Below, in pieces: positions 9,168-19,632 of a DNA stretch of 64,000 nucleotides; positions within the stretch are counted from its first letter, which is position 1; each line of letters opens with the position of its first letter. The notes beneath the pieces are model-generated. The model had not been told where the DNA came from. It made no database searches and saw only the letters and a list, made by a program, of their open reading frames with translations. Made by a program: the position numbers and the translations under genes. The DNA is taken from NCBI GenBank assembly GCA_012064385.1, contig QRDG01000129.1, forward strand, positions 1,275,380 through 1,339,379. Direction: 5' to 3'. Origin of the DNA: Puccinellia tenuiflora. Its lineage: Eukaryota > Streptophyta > Magnoliopsida > Poales > Poaceae.

Positions 9168-10996
9168 ATGGCCGGCTCTCGTGCCGAACGTCTCGCTCGC
9201 CGGACGGCTAGCGCCGCCACCGCTCCTGCGGGCCGCCCGCGCGGCCGCCCGCATAGGGACTCCGCTCCTGAGCGCCACGTTGACCCCGAGCCCCGCGTCG
9301 AGCACCCGGAGGACGACGACCACGACCACGCTGAGGACGACCTCGGCGAAGAGGAGGCTTCCTCCTTGCACCCGTCGCGGGACCGTGCTGCCTCCTCGCT
9401 GGGCCGCCCTGCGCCCAGCCCGGCAACTGCGCTTCTCATGGCGCAGGAGCTGCTGCAGTACCGTCCTACGCCGGAGGCCCGGGAGGCCTGGCTCAACCGC
9501 CTCTCGGAGCTCGTCGGCGCCGCTCGCGTCGCCGCACCTGCCCCGTCCCGTTCGCTGGTTCCTTCGGGCCGCATGGGGGACGTGGCGCCAGGCGCCCCTC
9601 CCGCGCCTCCTCTCCATCCTGCACCTGCTCCAGCTCCACCGGTTGCACCGCAGCCTGCTCCAGCGGGGGCTCCTCCTCGCGACAACCGCGCTGCCTCGCA
9701 CGCGTCGTCGCCGCACGACTGCCAAATTGTGCAGCGAGCCCCTGAGGACGCACACGTGAGCATCGAGCGCCAGCAGGACCGCCACAACCGCGCCGTCCAG
9801 GACGTCGCCACCGCCGGGCGCCATCTCCGCGCCACCCTCGCCAGCGGTCCGGTCACCTACGGCACGACGGTTGCGTTCACTCGCACCCTCCGTCACGTCG
9901 TCTGGCCCGTCAAGTTCAGGCCGGACTTGCCTCCACGCTACGACGGCAAGAACAACCCCCTGGAGTTCCTACAGCTCTACACTCTGGCCATCCAGGCCGC
10001 CGGGGGTGACGACAAGGTCATGGCGAACTGGTTCCCCATGGCCCTCAAGGACTCCGCGTCCTCATGGCTCACCAACCTCCCCGCCGAGTCCATCAACACT
10101 TGGGAGGAGCTCTGCCGGTGCTTCGTCGCCAACTTCAAGGGCACGTACGAGCGTGGCCTCACGTACAACGACCTCCGCGCCGTGCGTCAGAAGCCTGGCG
10201 AGACCCTCCGCAAGTACATCCAGCGCTTCAGCCAGGTGCGCAACAAGATCCCCAACGCCACCGACGCGCAGGTCATTTCGGCCTTCCAGGCTGGAGTGAC
10301 AGACGTGCGGATGCTCGAGAAGCTCGGCATCCACGACAACATCACCACCGTCGTCAAGCTCTTCGACTTGGCGGACAAGTGCGCCAAGGCTGAAGAGGGC
10401 CGCTTGTTCGTCAAGAACGAGCCAGGGGATCCCGCCGAGGGGTCCAAGAAGAAGAAGAAGTCCACAGAGAAGCGCAAGACCACTGCGGTCCTCGCGGCTG
10501 AGCCCGATGCCAAGCAGCCTCGCCAAGCTGCCACTCCAGCCGCAGGACCCGAGAAGAAGGACGATCGCCCTTTCTGCGTCTACCACAACAGGCATTCTCA
10601 TGCCACCGAGGACTGCTACGACCTCAAGAGGCTCATCGAGGCTCGCGAGGCTCGCGAGACCCGCGAGCGGGAGCAAGGCCGTGGTGGCCGCGGCAGCGGC
10701 CGCAGCGGCCGCGGGGGGCGACGCTGGAACAACAACTACAACAACAACTACCAGCAGAACCCCCAGGCCAACGCTGCCGAGCCCGCGAACGACAACCTGC
10801 CTGCCGAGGCTGATGAGGGCTACCAAGTGCCTCGCGGCGTCGCCTGCATCCTCGGCGGGGCTCAGGCCCCTCGCTCCAACCGCCACTTCAAGCAATTCGC
10901 TCGCGAGCTCGCAGCAGCCCTCCTCGGGGTCGAGGCCTCTAGGCCCCTCAAGTGGTCTGAGCACCCCATCACCTTTGACTCCACCGACCACCCAAG
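9168..10996 (+). pseudogene. gag: Element A gag
   Basis: Long frame from an ATG 51 bp after the LTR. It encodes an acidic/Pro-Ala-rich N-terminus. A Retrotrans_gag capsid domain follows (about residues 240-420; FRPDLPPRYDGKNNPLEFLQ, then WEELCRCFVANFKGTYERG). Next comes a Lys-rich stretch and a Cys/His element, CVYHNRHSHATEDC, of the form typical of Tat-lineage Gag. An Arg/Gly-rich tail and an Asn-rich run (about 10730-10760) come next. The frame should continue into protease but is lost by a one-base change near 10,996. The rest of the ORF to 11174 is out of register. Gag would form the virus-like particle that packages element RNA. Confidence 0.85.
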
Positions 10997-11485
10997 TCCA
11001 CCTCAACCGTTGGCACCATCCCGTTGGTCTGCACTCCCACCATCAACAACATCGCCGTCTCTAAGACGCTCATTGATGGGGGTGCCGGCCTCAGCGTCAT
11101 CTCTGTCGAGACATTCGAGAAGCTGCAGGTGCCCTACGAGCGGCTCATGCCCACCAGGCCCTTCTCGGGGGTGACGGAGGGCCTCACAACGCCTCTGGGG
11201 CAAGTGAGGCTTGCGGTCACTTTCGGCACCCAGACCAACTACCGCACCGAGCTGATCGATTTCGACGTCGCGCACATCGGCCTGCCCTACAACGCCATCC
11301 TCGGTTACCCCGCCCTCGCCAAGTTCATGGCGGTCACCCACCACGCATACAACCTCGTCAAGCTCCCTGGCTCCAGTGGCACCATCGTCATCCGCGGCGT
11401 GGTCTCTGACGCCGTGTACGCTGCGCAAGTGGCTTACAAGGCCGCCGCGGTGGCGTCTCCCGCTGACGAGGACGAGGAACCCCTC
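10997..11485 (+). pseudogene. Element A aspartic protease
   Basis: Read in the frame of 11024-11698. The active-site region is SKTLIDGGAGLSVIS. Tat-type proteases carry DGG(S/A) here rather than the DTG/DSG of copia or chromovirus proteases. A second motif, GLPYNAILGYPALAKF, matches the hydrophobic-Gly motif near the C-terminus of retropepsins. It would process the Gag-Pol polyprotein. It is separated from gag by a frameshift near 10,996 and from RT by another near 11,485. Confidence 0.78.
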
Positions 11486-13150
11486 CCGAGGCCCCCGCGA
11501 AGAAGAAGCAGCTGTTCTCTCAGGAGAAGGCCGCGACAAAGCAAGTGTCTCTGGAGGCAAGCGGCTCGGGGGCTAGCGTCACCATCGGCGCCAACCTGCC
11601 TCCCAAATAGGAAAGCGCGCTCGTCGCCTTCCTCAGGGCAAACTCTGACATGTTCGCCTGGACACCGTCAGATATGTCCGGAGTACCGAGGGAGGTGATC
11701 GAGCACCACTTAGCCGTGTGTCCAAACGCACGCCCCGTGAAGCAAAAGGCGTGGCGCCAGGCGCCAGAGAAGCAAGATTTCATCGTCAAGGAGGTGGAAA
11801 AGCTGAAGAAGGCCAGCATCATCAAGGAAGTGGTCCATCCCACTTGGCTCGCCAACGGTGTGGTCGTCCCCAAGCACACCGGAGGCAGCCGCCTCTGCAT
11901 CGACTTCACCGACCTCAACAAGGCCTGCCCCAAGGACCCCTACCCCCTCCCGAGGATCGACCAGATCATGGACTCCACCGCCGGCTGCGCGCTCCTCTGT
12001 TTTCTGGATGCCTTCTCTGGTTATCACCAGATCAAGATGGCAAAGGAGGACGAGGAGAAGACAACATTTCTCACCCCTTGTGGTGTGTTCTGCTACGTCT
12101 GCATGCCCTTCGGTGTAAAGAACGCCGGCGCCACGTTCCAGCGCCTCATTAGGATCGCCTTGGGGGCTCAAATGGGGAGGAATGCAGAGGCCTACGTCGA
12201 TGACATCGTCGTCAAGACCCGCGAGAAGGACACGCTCATCCAGGACCTCGAGGAGACCTTTGCCAACCTGCGCAAGGTCAACATCAAGCTGAACCCCGCC
12301 AAGTGCGTCTTCGGGGTCCCTTCAGGCAAGCTCCTCGGATTCCTGGTATCTCACCGCGGCATTGAGGCCAACCCCGACAAGATCAAGGCCATAGAGCAGA
12401 TGCAGCCTCCTCGTCGCCTCAAGGACATGCAGCGCTTAGCGGGATGTATGGCCAGCCTCGGCCGTTTCATCTCCAAGTTCGGCGAGAGGGCGCTGCCATT
12501 TTTCAAGATCATGAAGAGGTCCGGTCCCTTCAAGTGGACCCCTGAAGCAGCAAAGGCCTTTGAGGACCTGAAGAAATACCTGGCGAGCCCACCCATCATG
12601 GTTGCCCCACGCCCTCGCGAGCCTCTGAAGCTGTATCTTGCAGCCACTCCTCAGACGGCAAGCGCGGTCTTGGTGGCTGAAAGGGAAGAGCCAGTCCTCG
12701 ACAAGCAGAACTCCGCCTCGCCAAGCCCAGAACCCCCCGACAAGGAAGCAGCCTCGTCAAGCCTCCAGCCCCAAGAAAACCTCGCCAAGGACTCCACCGA
12801 GCCTGGAGAGGAGCCAGCCGCTGCCACACCAACAACTACCCTCGTCGAGCATCCCCACGTACTTCGTCAGCACAGTGCTACGGGACGCCCGCGAGCGCTA
12901 CCCCATGCAGCAAAAACTCCTCTTCTCGCTCCTCATCGCCTCCAGGAAGTTGCGTCACTACTTCCAGGGTCACCCTATCAAGGTGGTCACCTCCTACCCC
13001 CTGGAGCAGGTCCTGCGCAACCCGAATGCGACAGATCGCGTCGCAGGCTGGGGCATCGAGCTGCAACCTTTCGAGCTGGAATTTGACACCACAAGAGTCA
13101 TCAAGGGCAGGGCGCTGGCCGATTTCATGGCCAAATGGACGGACACACGC
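11486..13150 (+). pseudogene. Element A reverse transcriptase and first RNase H
   Basis: RT motifs are clear: LCIDFTDLNKACPKDPYPLP, CFLDAFSGYHQIKM with the first catalytic Asp, and AYVDDIVVKT with the YVDD box (near 12,195). RNase H sequence follows, beginning near KRSGPFKWTPEAAKAFEDLK. An in-frame TAG at 11608-11610 sits between protease and RT (CAG to TAG would explain it), and a frameshift near 12,845 splits the RNase H. The protein would copy element RNA into DNA. It cannot be made intact from this copy. Confidence 0.85.
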
Positions 13151-13189
13151 GAAGAAGAAGAACCTCCAGAGAAGGAAGCTACAGCCTCA

Positions 13190-13547
13190 GGCGGGACGAA
13201 ACCAGGCCCCTGGACCATGCACTTCGACGGCGCCTTCGCGGCCAGGAGTGCGGGGGCTGGTGCCGTCCTCACCTCACCAACAGGCGACAAGCTCTACTAC
13301 GCCGTCCAGCTATGCTTCAAGGACAACGACAAGGTCTCCAACAACATTGCTGAATATGAAGGCCTCCTCGCCGGGCTCAGAGCCGCCATCGCCCTCGGCA
13401 TCAAGCACATCCTCATCAAGGGCGACTCCCAGCTCCTCGTCAACTTCTCTAACAAAAGCTACACGCCTAAGGACACCTACATGGTGGCCTACCTTGAAGA
13501 GGTACGCAAGCTGGAGAAGCACTTCAGAGGCATGGAGCTCAAGCACA
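13190..13547 (+). pseudogene. Element A second (archaeal-like) RNase H
   Basis: WTMHFDGAFAARSAGAGAVL gives the first catalytic Asp, NIAEYEGLLAGLRAAIALGI the catalytic Glu, and LIKGDSQLLVNFSNKSY the next Asp. This extra RNase H after the usual one is a hallmark of Tat-lineage elements. The final catalytic segment, with its conserved EADDLA-like end, is reached only through a one-base frame change near 13,547. Confidence 0.78.
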
Positions 13548-15015
13548 TTCGCGAGCAGAAAACCAAGAAGCAGATGACCTTGCCAGGCGAGCAGCAAGAA
13601 GAGAAGCCCAGAAGCCTGGGGTATTCGAGGAGAGGCTCACCAAGGCCTCAGTCAAGCAGCCAGCGGCCAATATCAGCATCAACGAGGAGCTCCCACCGGC
13701 CCCGTCAAGCGGAGCACCAAACTGTGGGTTGCCTTCGGGCGATCGCTTGCTGCTGACTCTGGTACGCCAAGACACGGGCTGGATCGACGAGATCAAGAAT
13801 TACCTGCAAAACCAAGCCCTCCCTGAAGACGACGCTGAAGCCGAAAGAATTGCTCGCCAGGCCAAGTCCTACTGCCTCCACGACGGAGACCTGTAACGTA
13901 AGCGCCCCAATGGGGTTGCGTTGCGGTGCGTCCCTGCCGAGGAAGGCCGCCAGCTTATCAACGACATCCACAGCGGCGAGTGCGGCCACCATTCTTCCTC
14001 GCGCACCCTTGCAGGCAAGGTCTTCCGGAGTGGCTTCTACTGGCCCTCGGTGCTTCAAGATGCAGATGCCATCGTCCAATCCTGCGACGCCTGCCAATTC
14101 CACGCCAAGCAAATTCACCAGCCCGCGCAAGGACTCCAGACCATCCCGCTCTCCTGGCCGTTTGCGGTCTGGGGGCTGGATCTGCTGGGGCCCTTCCCGC
14201 GAGCGCTCGGGGGCTACCGCTACCTCTACGTCGCCATCGACAAATTCACCAAGTGGCCTGAGGTGGAACCCGTTCGCACCATCCCGGCGAAATCGGCGGT
14301 AAAATTCATCAGAAGCCTGGTCTGCCGCTTCGGCATGCCCAACCGCATCATCACCGACAACGGCTCGCAGTTCATCAGCGGCGCCTTCAAGTCCTACTGC
14401 GGCAGCCTCGACGCCCAAATCTGCTACGCCTCGGTGGCGCACCCACGAAGCAACGGACAGGCTGAAAGAGCCAACGCCGAGGTGCTCAAGGGCCTCAAGA
14501 CGAGAAGCTTCAATCGCCTCAAGGCCAGCGGCAAGCACTGGATCGACGAGCTCCCCTCGGTGCTCTGGTCCATCCGCACCACGCCAACAAAGCCTACTGG
14601 TGAGATGCCGTTCTCCCTCGTCTATGGCACCGAAGCCGTCCTCCCCAGCGAGATCACTCATGGCTCTCCGCGAGTCTTGGCCTTCAAGGAGGCTGAGGTG
14701 GACGAACTCCGCAACGACGACCTGCTGCTGCTTGAAGGGCTCCGCCGAAATGCGGCCCTGAGAGCGGCAAGGTACCAGCAAGACCTCCGTCGCTACCACA
14801 GCCGCCACATCCGGCCGCGCACTCTCGAAGCAGGAGACCTTGTCCTGAGGAGAATCCTCTCCAGGGCAGGCCTCCACAAGCTCTCGCCGATGTGGGAAGG
14901 CCCCTACAGAGTCGTGCACATCGCCAGGCATGGCTCTGCGCGGCTCGAGACGGAGGACGGCGTTCTTGTCGCCAGCCCCTGGAACATCCAGCACCTGCGC
15001 AAGTTCTACCCCTGA
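13548..15015 (+). pseudogene. Element A integrase
   Basis: The frame resumes after about 13,547 and is cut by TAA at 13894-13896. It then runs open from 13897 to the TGA after FYP (15015). The zinc-binding part has HSGECGHHS and CDACQFH. The catalytic D,D(35)E triad is visible as WGLDLLGPF, IITDNGSQF and NGQAERANAE (residues D87, D146, E182 counted from 13921). The C-terminus ends SPWNIQHLRKFYP, without a chromodomain. It would insert element DNA into chromosomes. Confidence 0.86.
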
Positions 15016-16244
15016 TCGCCACCGACGAGCAACTTTTTGCATCAAGGGAGAACCACGCGCCATCATCCTCCACGAGGAAAAACTTCGGGCTCCCCTCTCT
15101 ACTATACGTTGCCGCGGGCCGTTCGAGAAGACTCCCAAGCCACCAAGCCTCGGCACGGTAACCTCTTCAGGCACCATGCCTTGGCGAGGTGGATCCCCAT
15201 GCCGGTCATGGTGGAACGCAGGCTAAAAGCCACCCCCGCCTAGGGGCCCCCTGAGCTCTCTCTACATGCGTCTGCCTCGGGCACGCCCCTCGAGAGTCTC
15301 AGCCACAGCATGTGGACCCCATGCCCAGAGCATGGCGGATTTTTTGTGTTTATGGCCACGCCAGTGTAATGAACCTATGTTTCAGGTCAATTTGAACCTT
15401 TGCGCATCGCGCCAGCATATGTTGTTGCTTCGGTAAGCTCTAATGCTATTGCTTTTTCTTTCTCGCTCGTATGATCCCTCCTGTGTATCTCACGAGCGGG
15501 GGCTAGCATGGTGCCATGCCACGGGAGCATCCCGGCAGCACCTAAAACCCAAGGGATCCGAGCTCTGAACTTGCGGGTCAGCTCTCATGCATGTCAACTC
15601 CCAAGGAGCTCTGAACTCATGGGTCAGCTCCCGCGCACGTCAACTCACCAAGGATCACCAAAAACCTTGGTGCCTGTTCTCCTCGCAAGACACACATGAA
15701 GGAACCTACGAGCACCATAAGTTATCTAGCTATGTACTGCTTGTGGGCATGCCTATCTCTCCAAGTGCAGGAAAGCAGGCTCTCCAAGCATCAGGCAAGA
15801 TCAGGAGAAAAACACCTCGCCAGGGAACCAGCACCCTCTCCAAGGCGAAAACGCCTCGTCAAGCTAAGTCTAAACACTTGCTCGAATTTCCTCTCGCTGG
15901 TTTTTTGCCCCTCGAGTCTCTTTTCTCTCTCCTATGCCTCATGGGCTGCTTGCACGTCGAAGGGGGGCCCCAAGCATCGCGCTTCGAGGAGCCCTTACTT
16001 CTTGAGGCCTCACGCACCCCCCGGCCTTGTGGAGCCCTGACTCTCACATACCGAAGCGGCGGTGGTGTAGCGCTAAGAGAGGGTCCTAAGACATAGAGCG
16101 AAAAAGACATGAAGGGGAAAGACAAAAGCCACCCGAGGGACATTCACAAGCACGTTCAAAAGCTTAAAGCAAGTCTTTACAAAGCTGTTACAGTCAAAAT
16201 ACTAAGATAATGTGCCCCATGCACGTCCAGCTACAGGAAGGAGT
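15016..16244 (+). other. Element A spacer between pol and antisense gene
   Basis: No coding support. It contains a two-unit 46-bp repeat (15560-15651) and several Pro/Ser-biased chance ORFs. Such a long 3' non-coding stretch is usual in Tat elements. Confidence 0.6.
15560..15651 (+). repeat. Two-unit 46-bp imperfect direct repeat
   Basis: Units start GAGCTCTGAACT at 15560 and 15606, and both end in GTCAACTC plus CC/ACC. The identity is imperfect, mostly C/T and G/A changes. Confidence 0.65.
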
Positions 16245-18341
16245 TTAAGATGTCGCGCCTCCTGAGGTGCCCGCTCCGCCCGCGGCAGCCTCCGCCTCCA
16301 GGGCATCTTCCTCGCCGTCGCCTTCGTCTTCATCAACCAAGACTTGGTCATACTTCCTGGCGAGCACCTCAGCGGCCTCCCCCGCCTTGCTGCGGATATC
16401 GACCGGCCCCATCACGGCCTCGAGGTCGAACGAGGGCCGGAGTCTCAGGAGGTTGCTGAAGACGCGGCTGGTGGCGAGGACGAGGAGTTCGCGGCTCTCC
16501 GCCACAACGCGCTCGTCGAAGCTCTTCGCGACCTCCTCAAGCTCCCCGAGGAATTGCCCGAAGAAGTGCGTGTATGCGGCCTCGTCGTCGATCCCTCCGG
16601 AGGGAAAGTGGGGGACCTCGATCCTCATGTCGTCCCCAACGGCGTTCGCGCGGCGGACCAGATCGTGGAGCATGACCTGGCGCTGGCGCGTCATGGCCCG
16701 GCCGTGCTGCGCGGTGTCTCGCGCCTGCTCCGTGAGGTTCGCGGCCGGCCCCACCTGCTGCTGGAGGTCGCTCAGATCCGCCTTCAGGGCAGCAATCTCC
16801 TTCTCCGCGCGAGTCTGCGCTTCCTTGGCGCGCTGGAGGCGGGTGGTCATCTCCTTCTCCTGCTTCTGGAGCCCTTCGATCTGGTGCAGGAGCTCGTTGC
16901 GTTTTGTCGTGAAGCGCTCCTCCTGCATCGTGGCCTTGGCGTCATAATCATCGGCGAGGCTTTGGCGGATGCGCTCGACCCTGGCGTCGGCCTCCTCCTG
17001 GACCCTCTTCTGCTTCAGCGCGAAGTCAGCGTTGGCCTTGTCATGACGCTCCTTGTGGGTGGCCTCGCTTCTGGCCACCGAGTTCTCCCGCTCCTGCAGC
17101 TCCCCCTCGCGGGTGGCCTGGGCTCCCTCCAGCAGGTGAACCTGCTCCTCGCGCTGGTTCAGCTCCTTCTCCCGGAGGGAGAGCTCTTCCTCGCGCTGCT
17201 TCAGCTCGGCCTCGCGAGGCGCCAGCTGCCCCTCGCGGGCGTCTAGCAGCTCGCAGAGCTCCTTCAGGCTGGCCCTTGCGGCCTCAGACTCGGCGGCGAA
17301 TTTTTGCTCGGCGGCCGCTAGCTCCTGGTGCTTAGCGTCGGTCTCCGCCTCCAGCGTCTCCCGGGCGGCGTCCAACTGGTCCATGACCTCCGTCGCCTCC
17401 CGCTTGACGCTGTCGCGGGTCTCCTTGGCGAAGCGGATCGCCTCCTCGCGCGCCGCCTAGGCCGACGCGTCCTGCCGCCGGCACATCTCAACCCTCTCGT
17501 GGAGGAGGGCCCAGGCGTCGGCCAGCCTTGTCCGCTCCTCCTCCCGGGCGCGCTCTTCCTCGGCGTATTGCACCTCCAGCTCGTCAAGCGCCTGCCGCGC
17601 TTGGCCGAAGACAACCCTGCGGCGGGCCGCGCGAGGGCGCGGCTCCTGCAGCGCCAAGGTCCCCGCGTCGTCGTGGGCGCAGAGGCCTCGACGCTCGTCG
17701 AGGCGCCCAGAGCATCTTGCCTCGGGCTCACGGTCGCTTCGGGTGCGGCCCGGGGGCTGGTGCGGGCGCCTCCCTCACTGCCCAAGGCAAGAGCCCTCAG
17801 GGGGCTAGGCGCCCCCTCGCCCCCGGCTCCGCCGTTCGGGGGCTCCAGAGGCGCCTCCGCCTCCGGCTCTTCAGGGGCGCTCCCCGCCCCCTCCATGGTG
17901 GCCGCGTCCGCCGCGGCCTCGGGCGCGTCCGCCCTCCTTGTGGGAGCGTCCTCCGCCTCTGGAGGCGGCTCCATGACAATCTCCTCGTCCACCGCTTCCT
18001 CTTCCTCGTGGTGCTCGTCCGCAGGAGGAGTAGCAGCCCGAGTGGGCGGCGGCGTCGCCACCTCAACCACCTCCTCCGCGCGGTGCTCAACCGCGGGGGG
18101 AGAAGCAGCCCTGGCTGGAGGCGACATCGCCTCTTCGACCACCACCACCTCCACGCGGTGCTCACCCGCGGGAGGAACGGCCTCTACCTGCGGCTCGTCA
18201 GTCGCCTGCTGCGGCTCTTCGGCCGCCTGCTGCGGCTCTTCGGCCGCCCGCTACAGCTCATCGGCCGCAGGCGTCTCCTCGGCGGCGCTGGCGGTCTCCC
18301 CAAGCTTGCGGAGACGCCGCCTCTTCGGCGCCACGGGTACG

Positions 18342-18426
18342 CTGAAGAAACACAAACAAGCAAAGACCCTTCAGGAGGGGATTCTTAGAAACAAAATGCT
18401 GAAAGAAAAGAAAGAACCAAACTTAC
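18342..18426 (-). other. Predicted intron in the antisense gene
   Basis: On the minus strand the donor is GA|GTAAGTTTGG (18426 downward) and the acceptor TTTCTTCAG|CGTACC (ending 18342), 85 nt, T-rich throughout. Removing it joins the upstream frame ending RAAD to the downstream frame starting VPVAPKRRRLR in phase. Consensus sites, size and restored frame all agree. Confidence 0.72.
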
Positions 18427-19166
18427 TCATCGGCCGCTCTCCACACCCTCTTCTTCCCCTTGGGCGGCTGGAGGGTGCTCGCTCTGGCCTCTTCGGGAGG
18501 CACCGCTGCCTCCTCGGGAGGAGCATCCCTCGAGGCAGCCCCGGCGTCCCTGTCGTGGAGGGCCTTGGTGCGGGGCTCGCGGCGCCCTCTCCTGCTGCTG
18601 CCCTCCTCCTCTGTGGGGCACTGGGAGCGAACTACGCGGAAGACGTCCTCGTCGCCGCTGGAGGAGATCTCCTGGAGGTCCACGCCAGGCGGCGCGTTCC
18701 TTGAACCTGCGTCGCCCCCCGAGGGGTCGGCACCTCTCGAGGCCTCGTCCTCGCCAGAGGGGTTGGCGCCTCGGGAAGCCTCATCCTCGCCAGACTCTTC
18801 ATCCTCGTCCGGCTCCAGCGCGTCGCCCACCTGCTCCTGTTCCGCCGCCCACGGGTTGCGATGGGACCCGACGAGCCTCGCGGGTCTGATGCCCCATTCA
18901 TCGAAGAGGGGTAGGAGCCCGCGGGCCTCGCGCACGCTCTCCTCCACATAGATGAACAGCGGCAAGGCGTCGTCGTTGCTTGGGGGCGAAACGGACGTCG
19001 TGGCGAAAAGGACCTTCATGATCTGCCTCAGCTCGCCCGGGGTGAGGTCGTCGGCCCTGAGGCGCATCCTATCATCTGGGCCTGAGTAGGTCCACATCGG
19101 CTCCGAATGCCATTGAAGAGGAGCAATGCGGCGTGCAACAAAATCCATCGCTACCATCCGGCCGGT

Positions 19167-19602
19167 GAGCCCGGTCTCTCGGAGCACCTGAATACGCTCG
19201 TATACCGCCTCAAGCTTAGGGCCCTCGAAGTCGCCGCTCGCCCAACGCGCCCACTTCCTCGGGGGCACCACGGGTACCTCCAGGTGGCGGTTCGACGACT
19301 TGGTGCCAACAAAAAGCCATTTCTGGCGGAACTTCTCCACCTTCTTCGTCACCTCGATGATGGCATTCTCACCCTGCCACGCGATGGGGATGTATTCTTC
19401 ACTTCTGGCGGCGGTGATGCGGAAGGAGACGCATCCAAACCGCTCGTTCGACTTGGTGCTCCGGAGGGAGTAGAAGCTGCGGAAGAGAGCCACCCGAGGG
19501 ATGGACACCGACGTACGCCTCGCAGAGGTAGGCGAAGATGGCGAGAATGAGCACAGAGTTGGGGTGGAGGTGAAGAAGTTGGATCCGGTATGCTTCAAGG
19601 AT
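19167..19602. repeat. Duplicated Element A segment, left copy
   Basis: 436 bp matching 30124-30558 with about three differences (two substitutions, one C insertion near 19,494). It lies just left of Element B. The next 25 bases (19603-19627) are missing from the right copy, then GGAAC occurs in both. Confidence 0.9.
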
Positions 19603-19632
19603 CCCCAGGAGGAAGCTGGAGAAGGGAGGAAC

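Larger units (their letters stand above)
16245..19632 (-). pseudogene. Element A antisense gene: main part, intron-containing
   Basis: Read on the minus strand from the Element B junction. The N-terminal part, with ALFRSFYSLRSTKSNERFGC and YIPIAWQGENA, resembles the 'putative gypsy type transposon' domain (PF04195-like) that grasses carry antisense in Tat/Grande-type elements. An acidic Ser-rich linker follows, then an 85-nt intron (18342-18426). After that come a basic KRRRLRKLG patch, a long Glu/Ala/Pro-rich linker and a coiled coil of about 200 residues (around 17400-16700). The C-terminus is acidic and the stop is at 16245. Defects: an extra base at about 19,494, TAG at 18253-18251 and at 17459-17457, and a frameshift between about 17,660 and 17,700. 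The start codon lies on the other side of Element B. The function is unknown. Confidence 0.75.

Noticed and set aside
9168..15015. Programmed frameshifting between gag, protease and RT in Element A.
   Set aside because: Four frame changes plus two stops occur, including inside RNase H domains. Decay explains them better than recoding.
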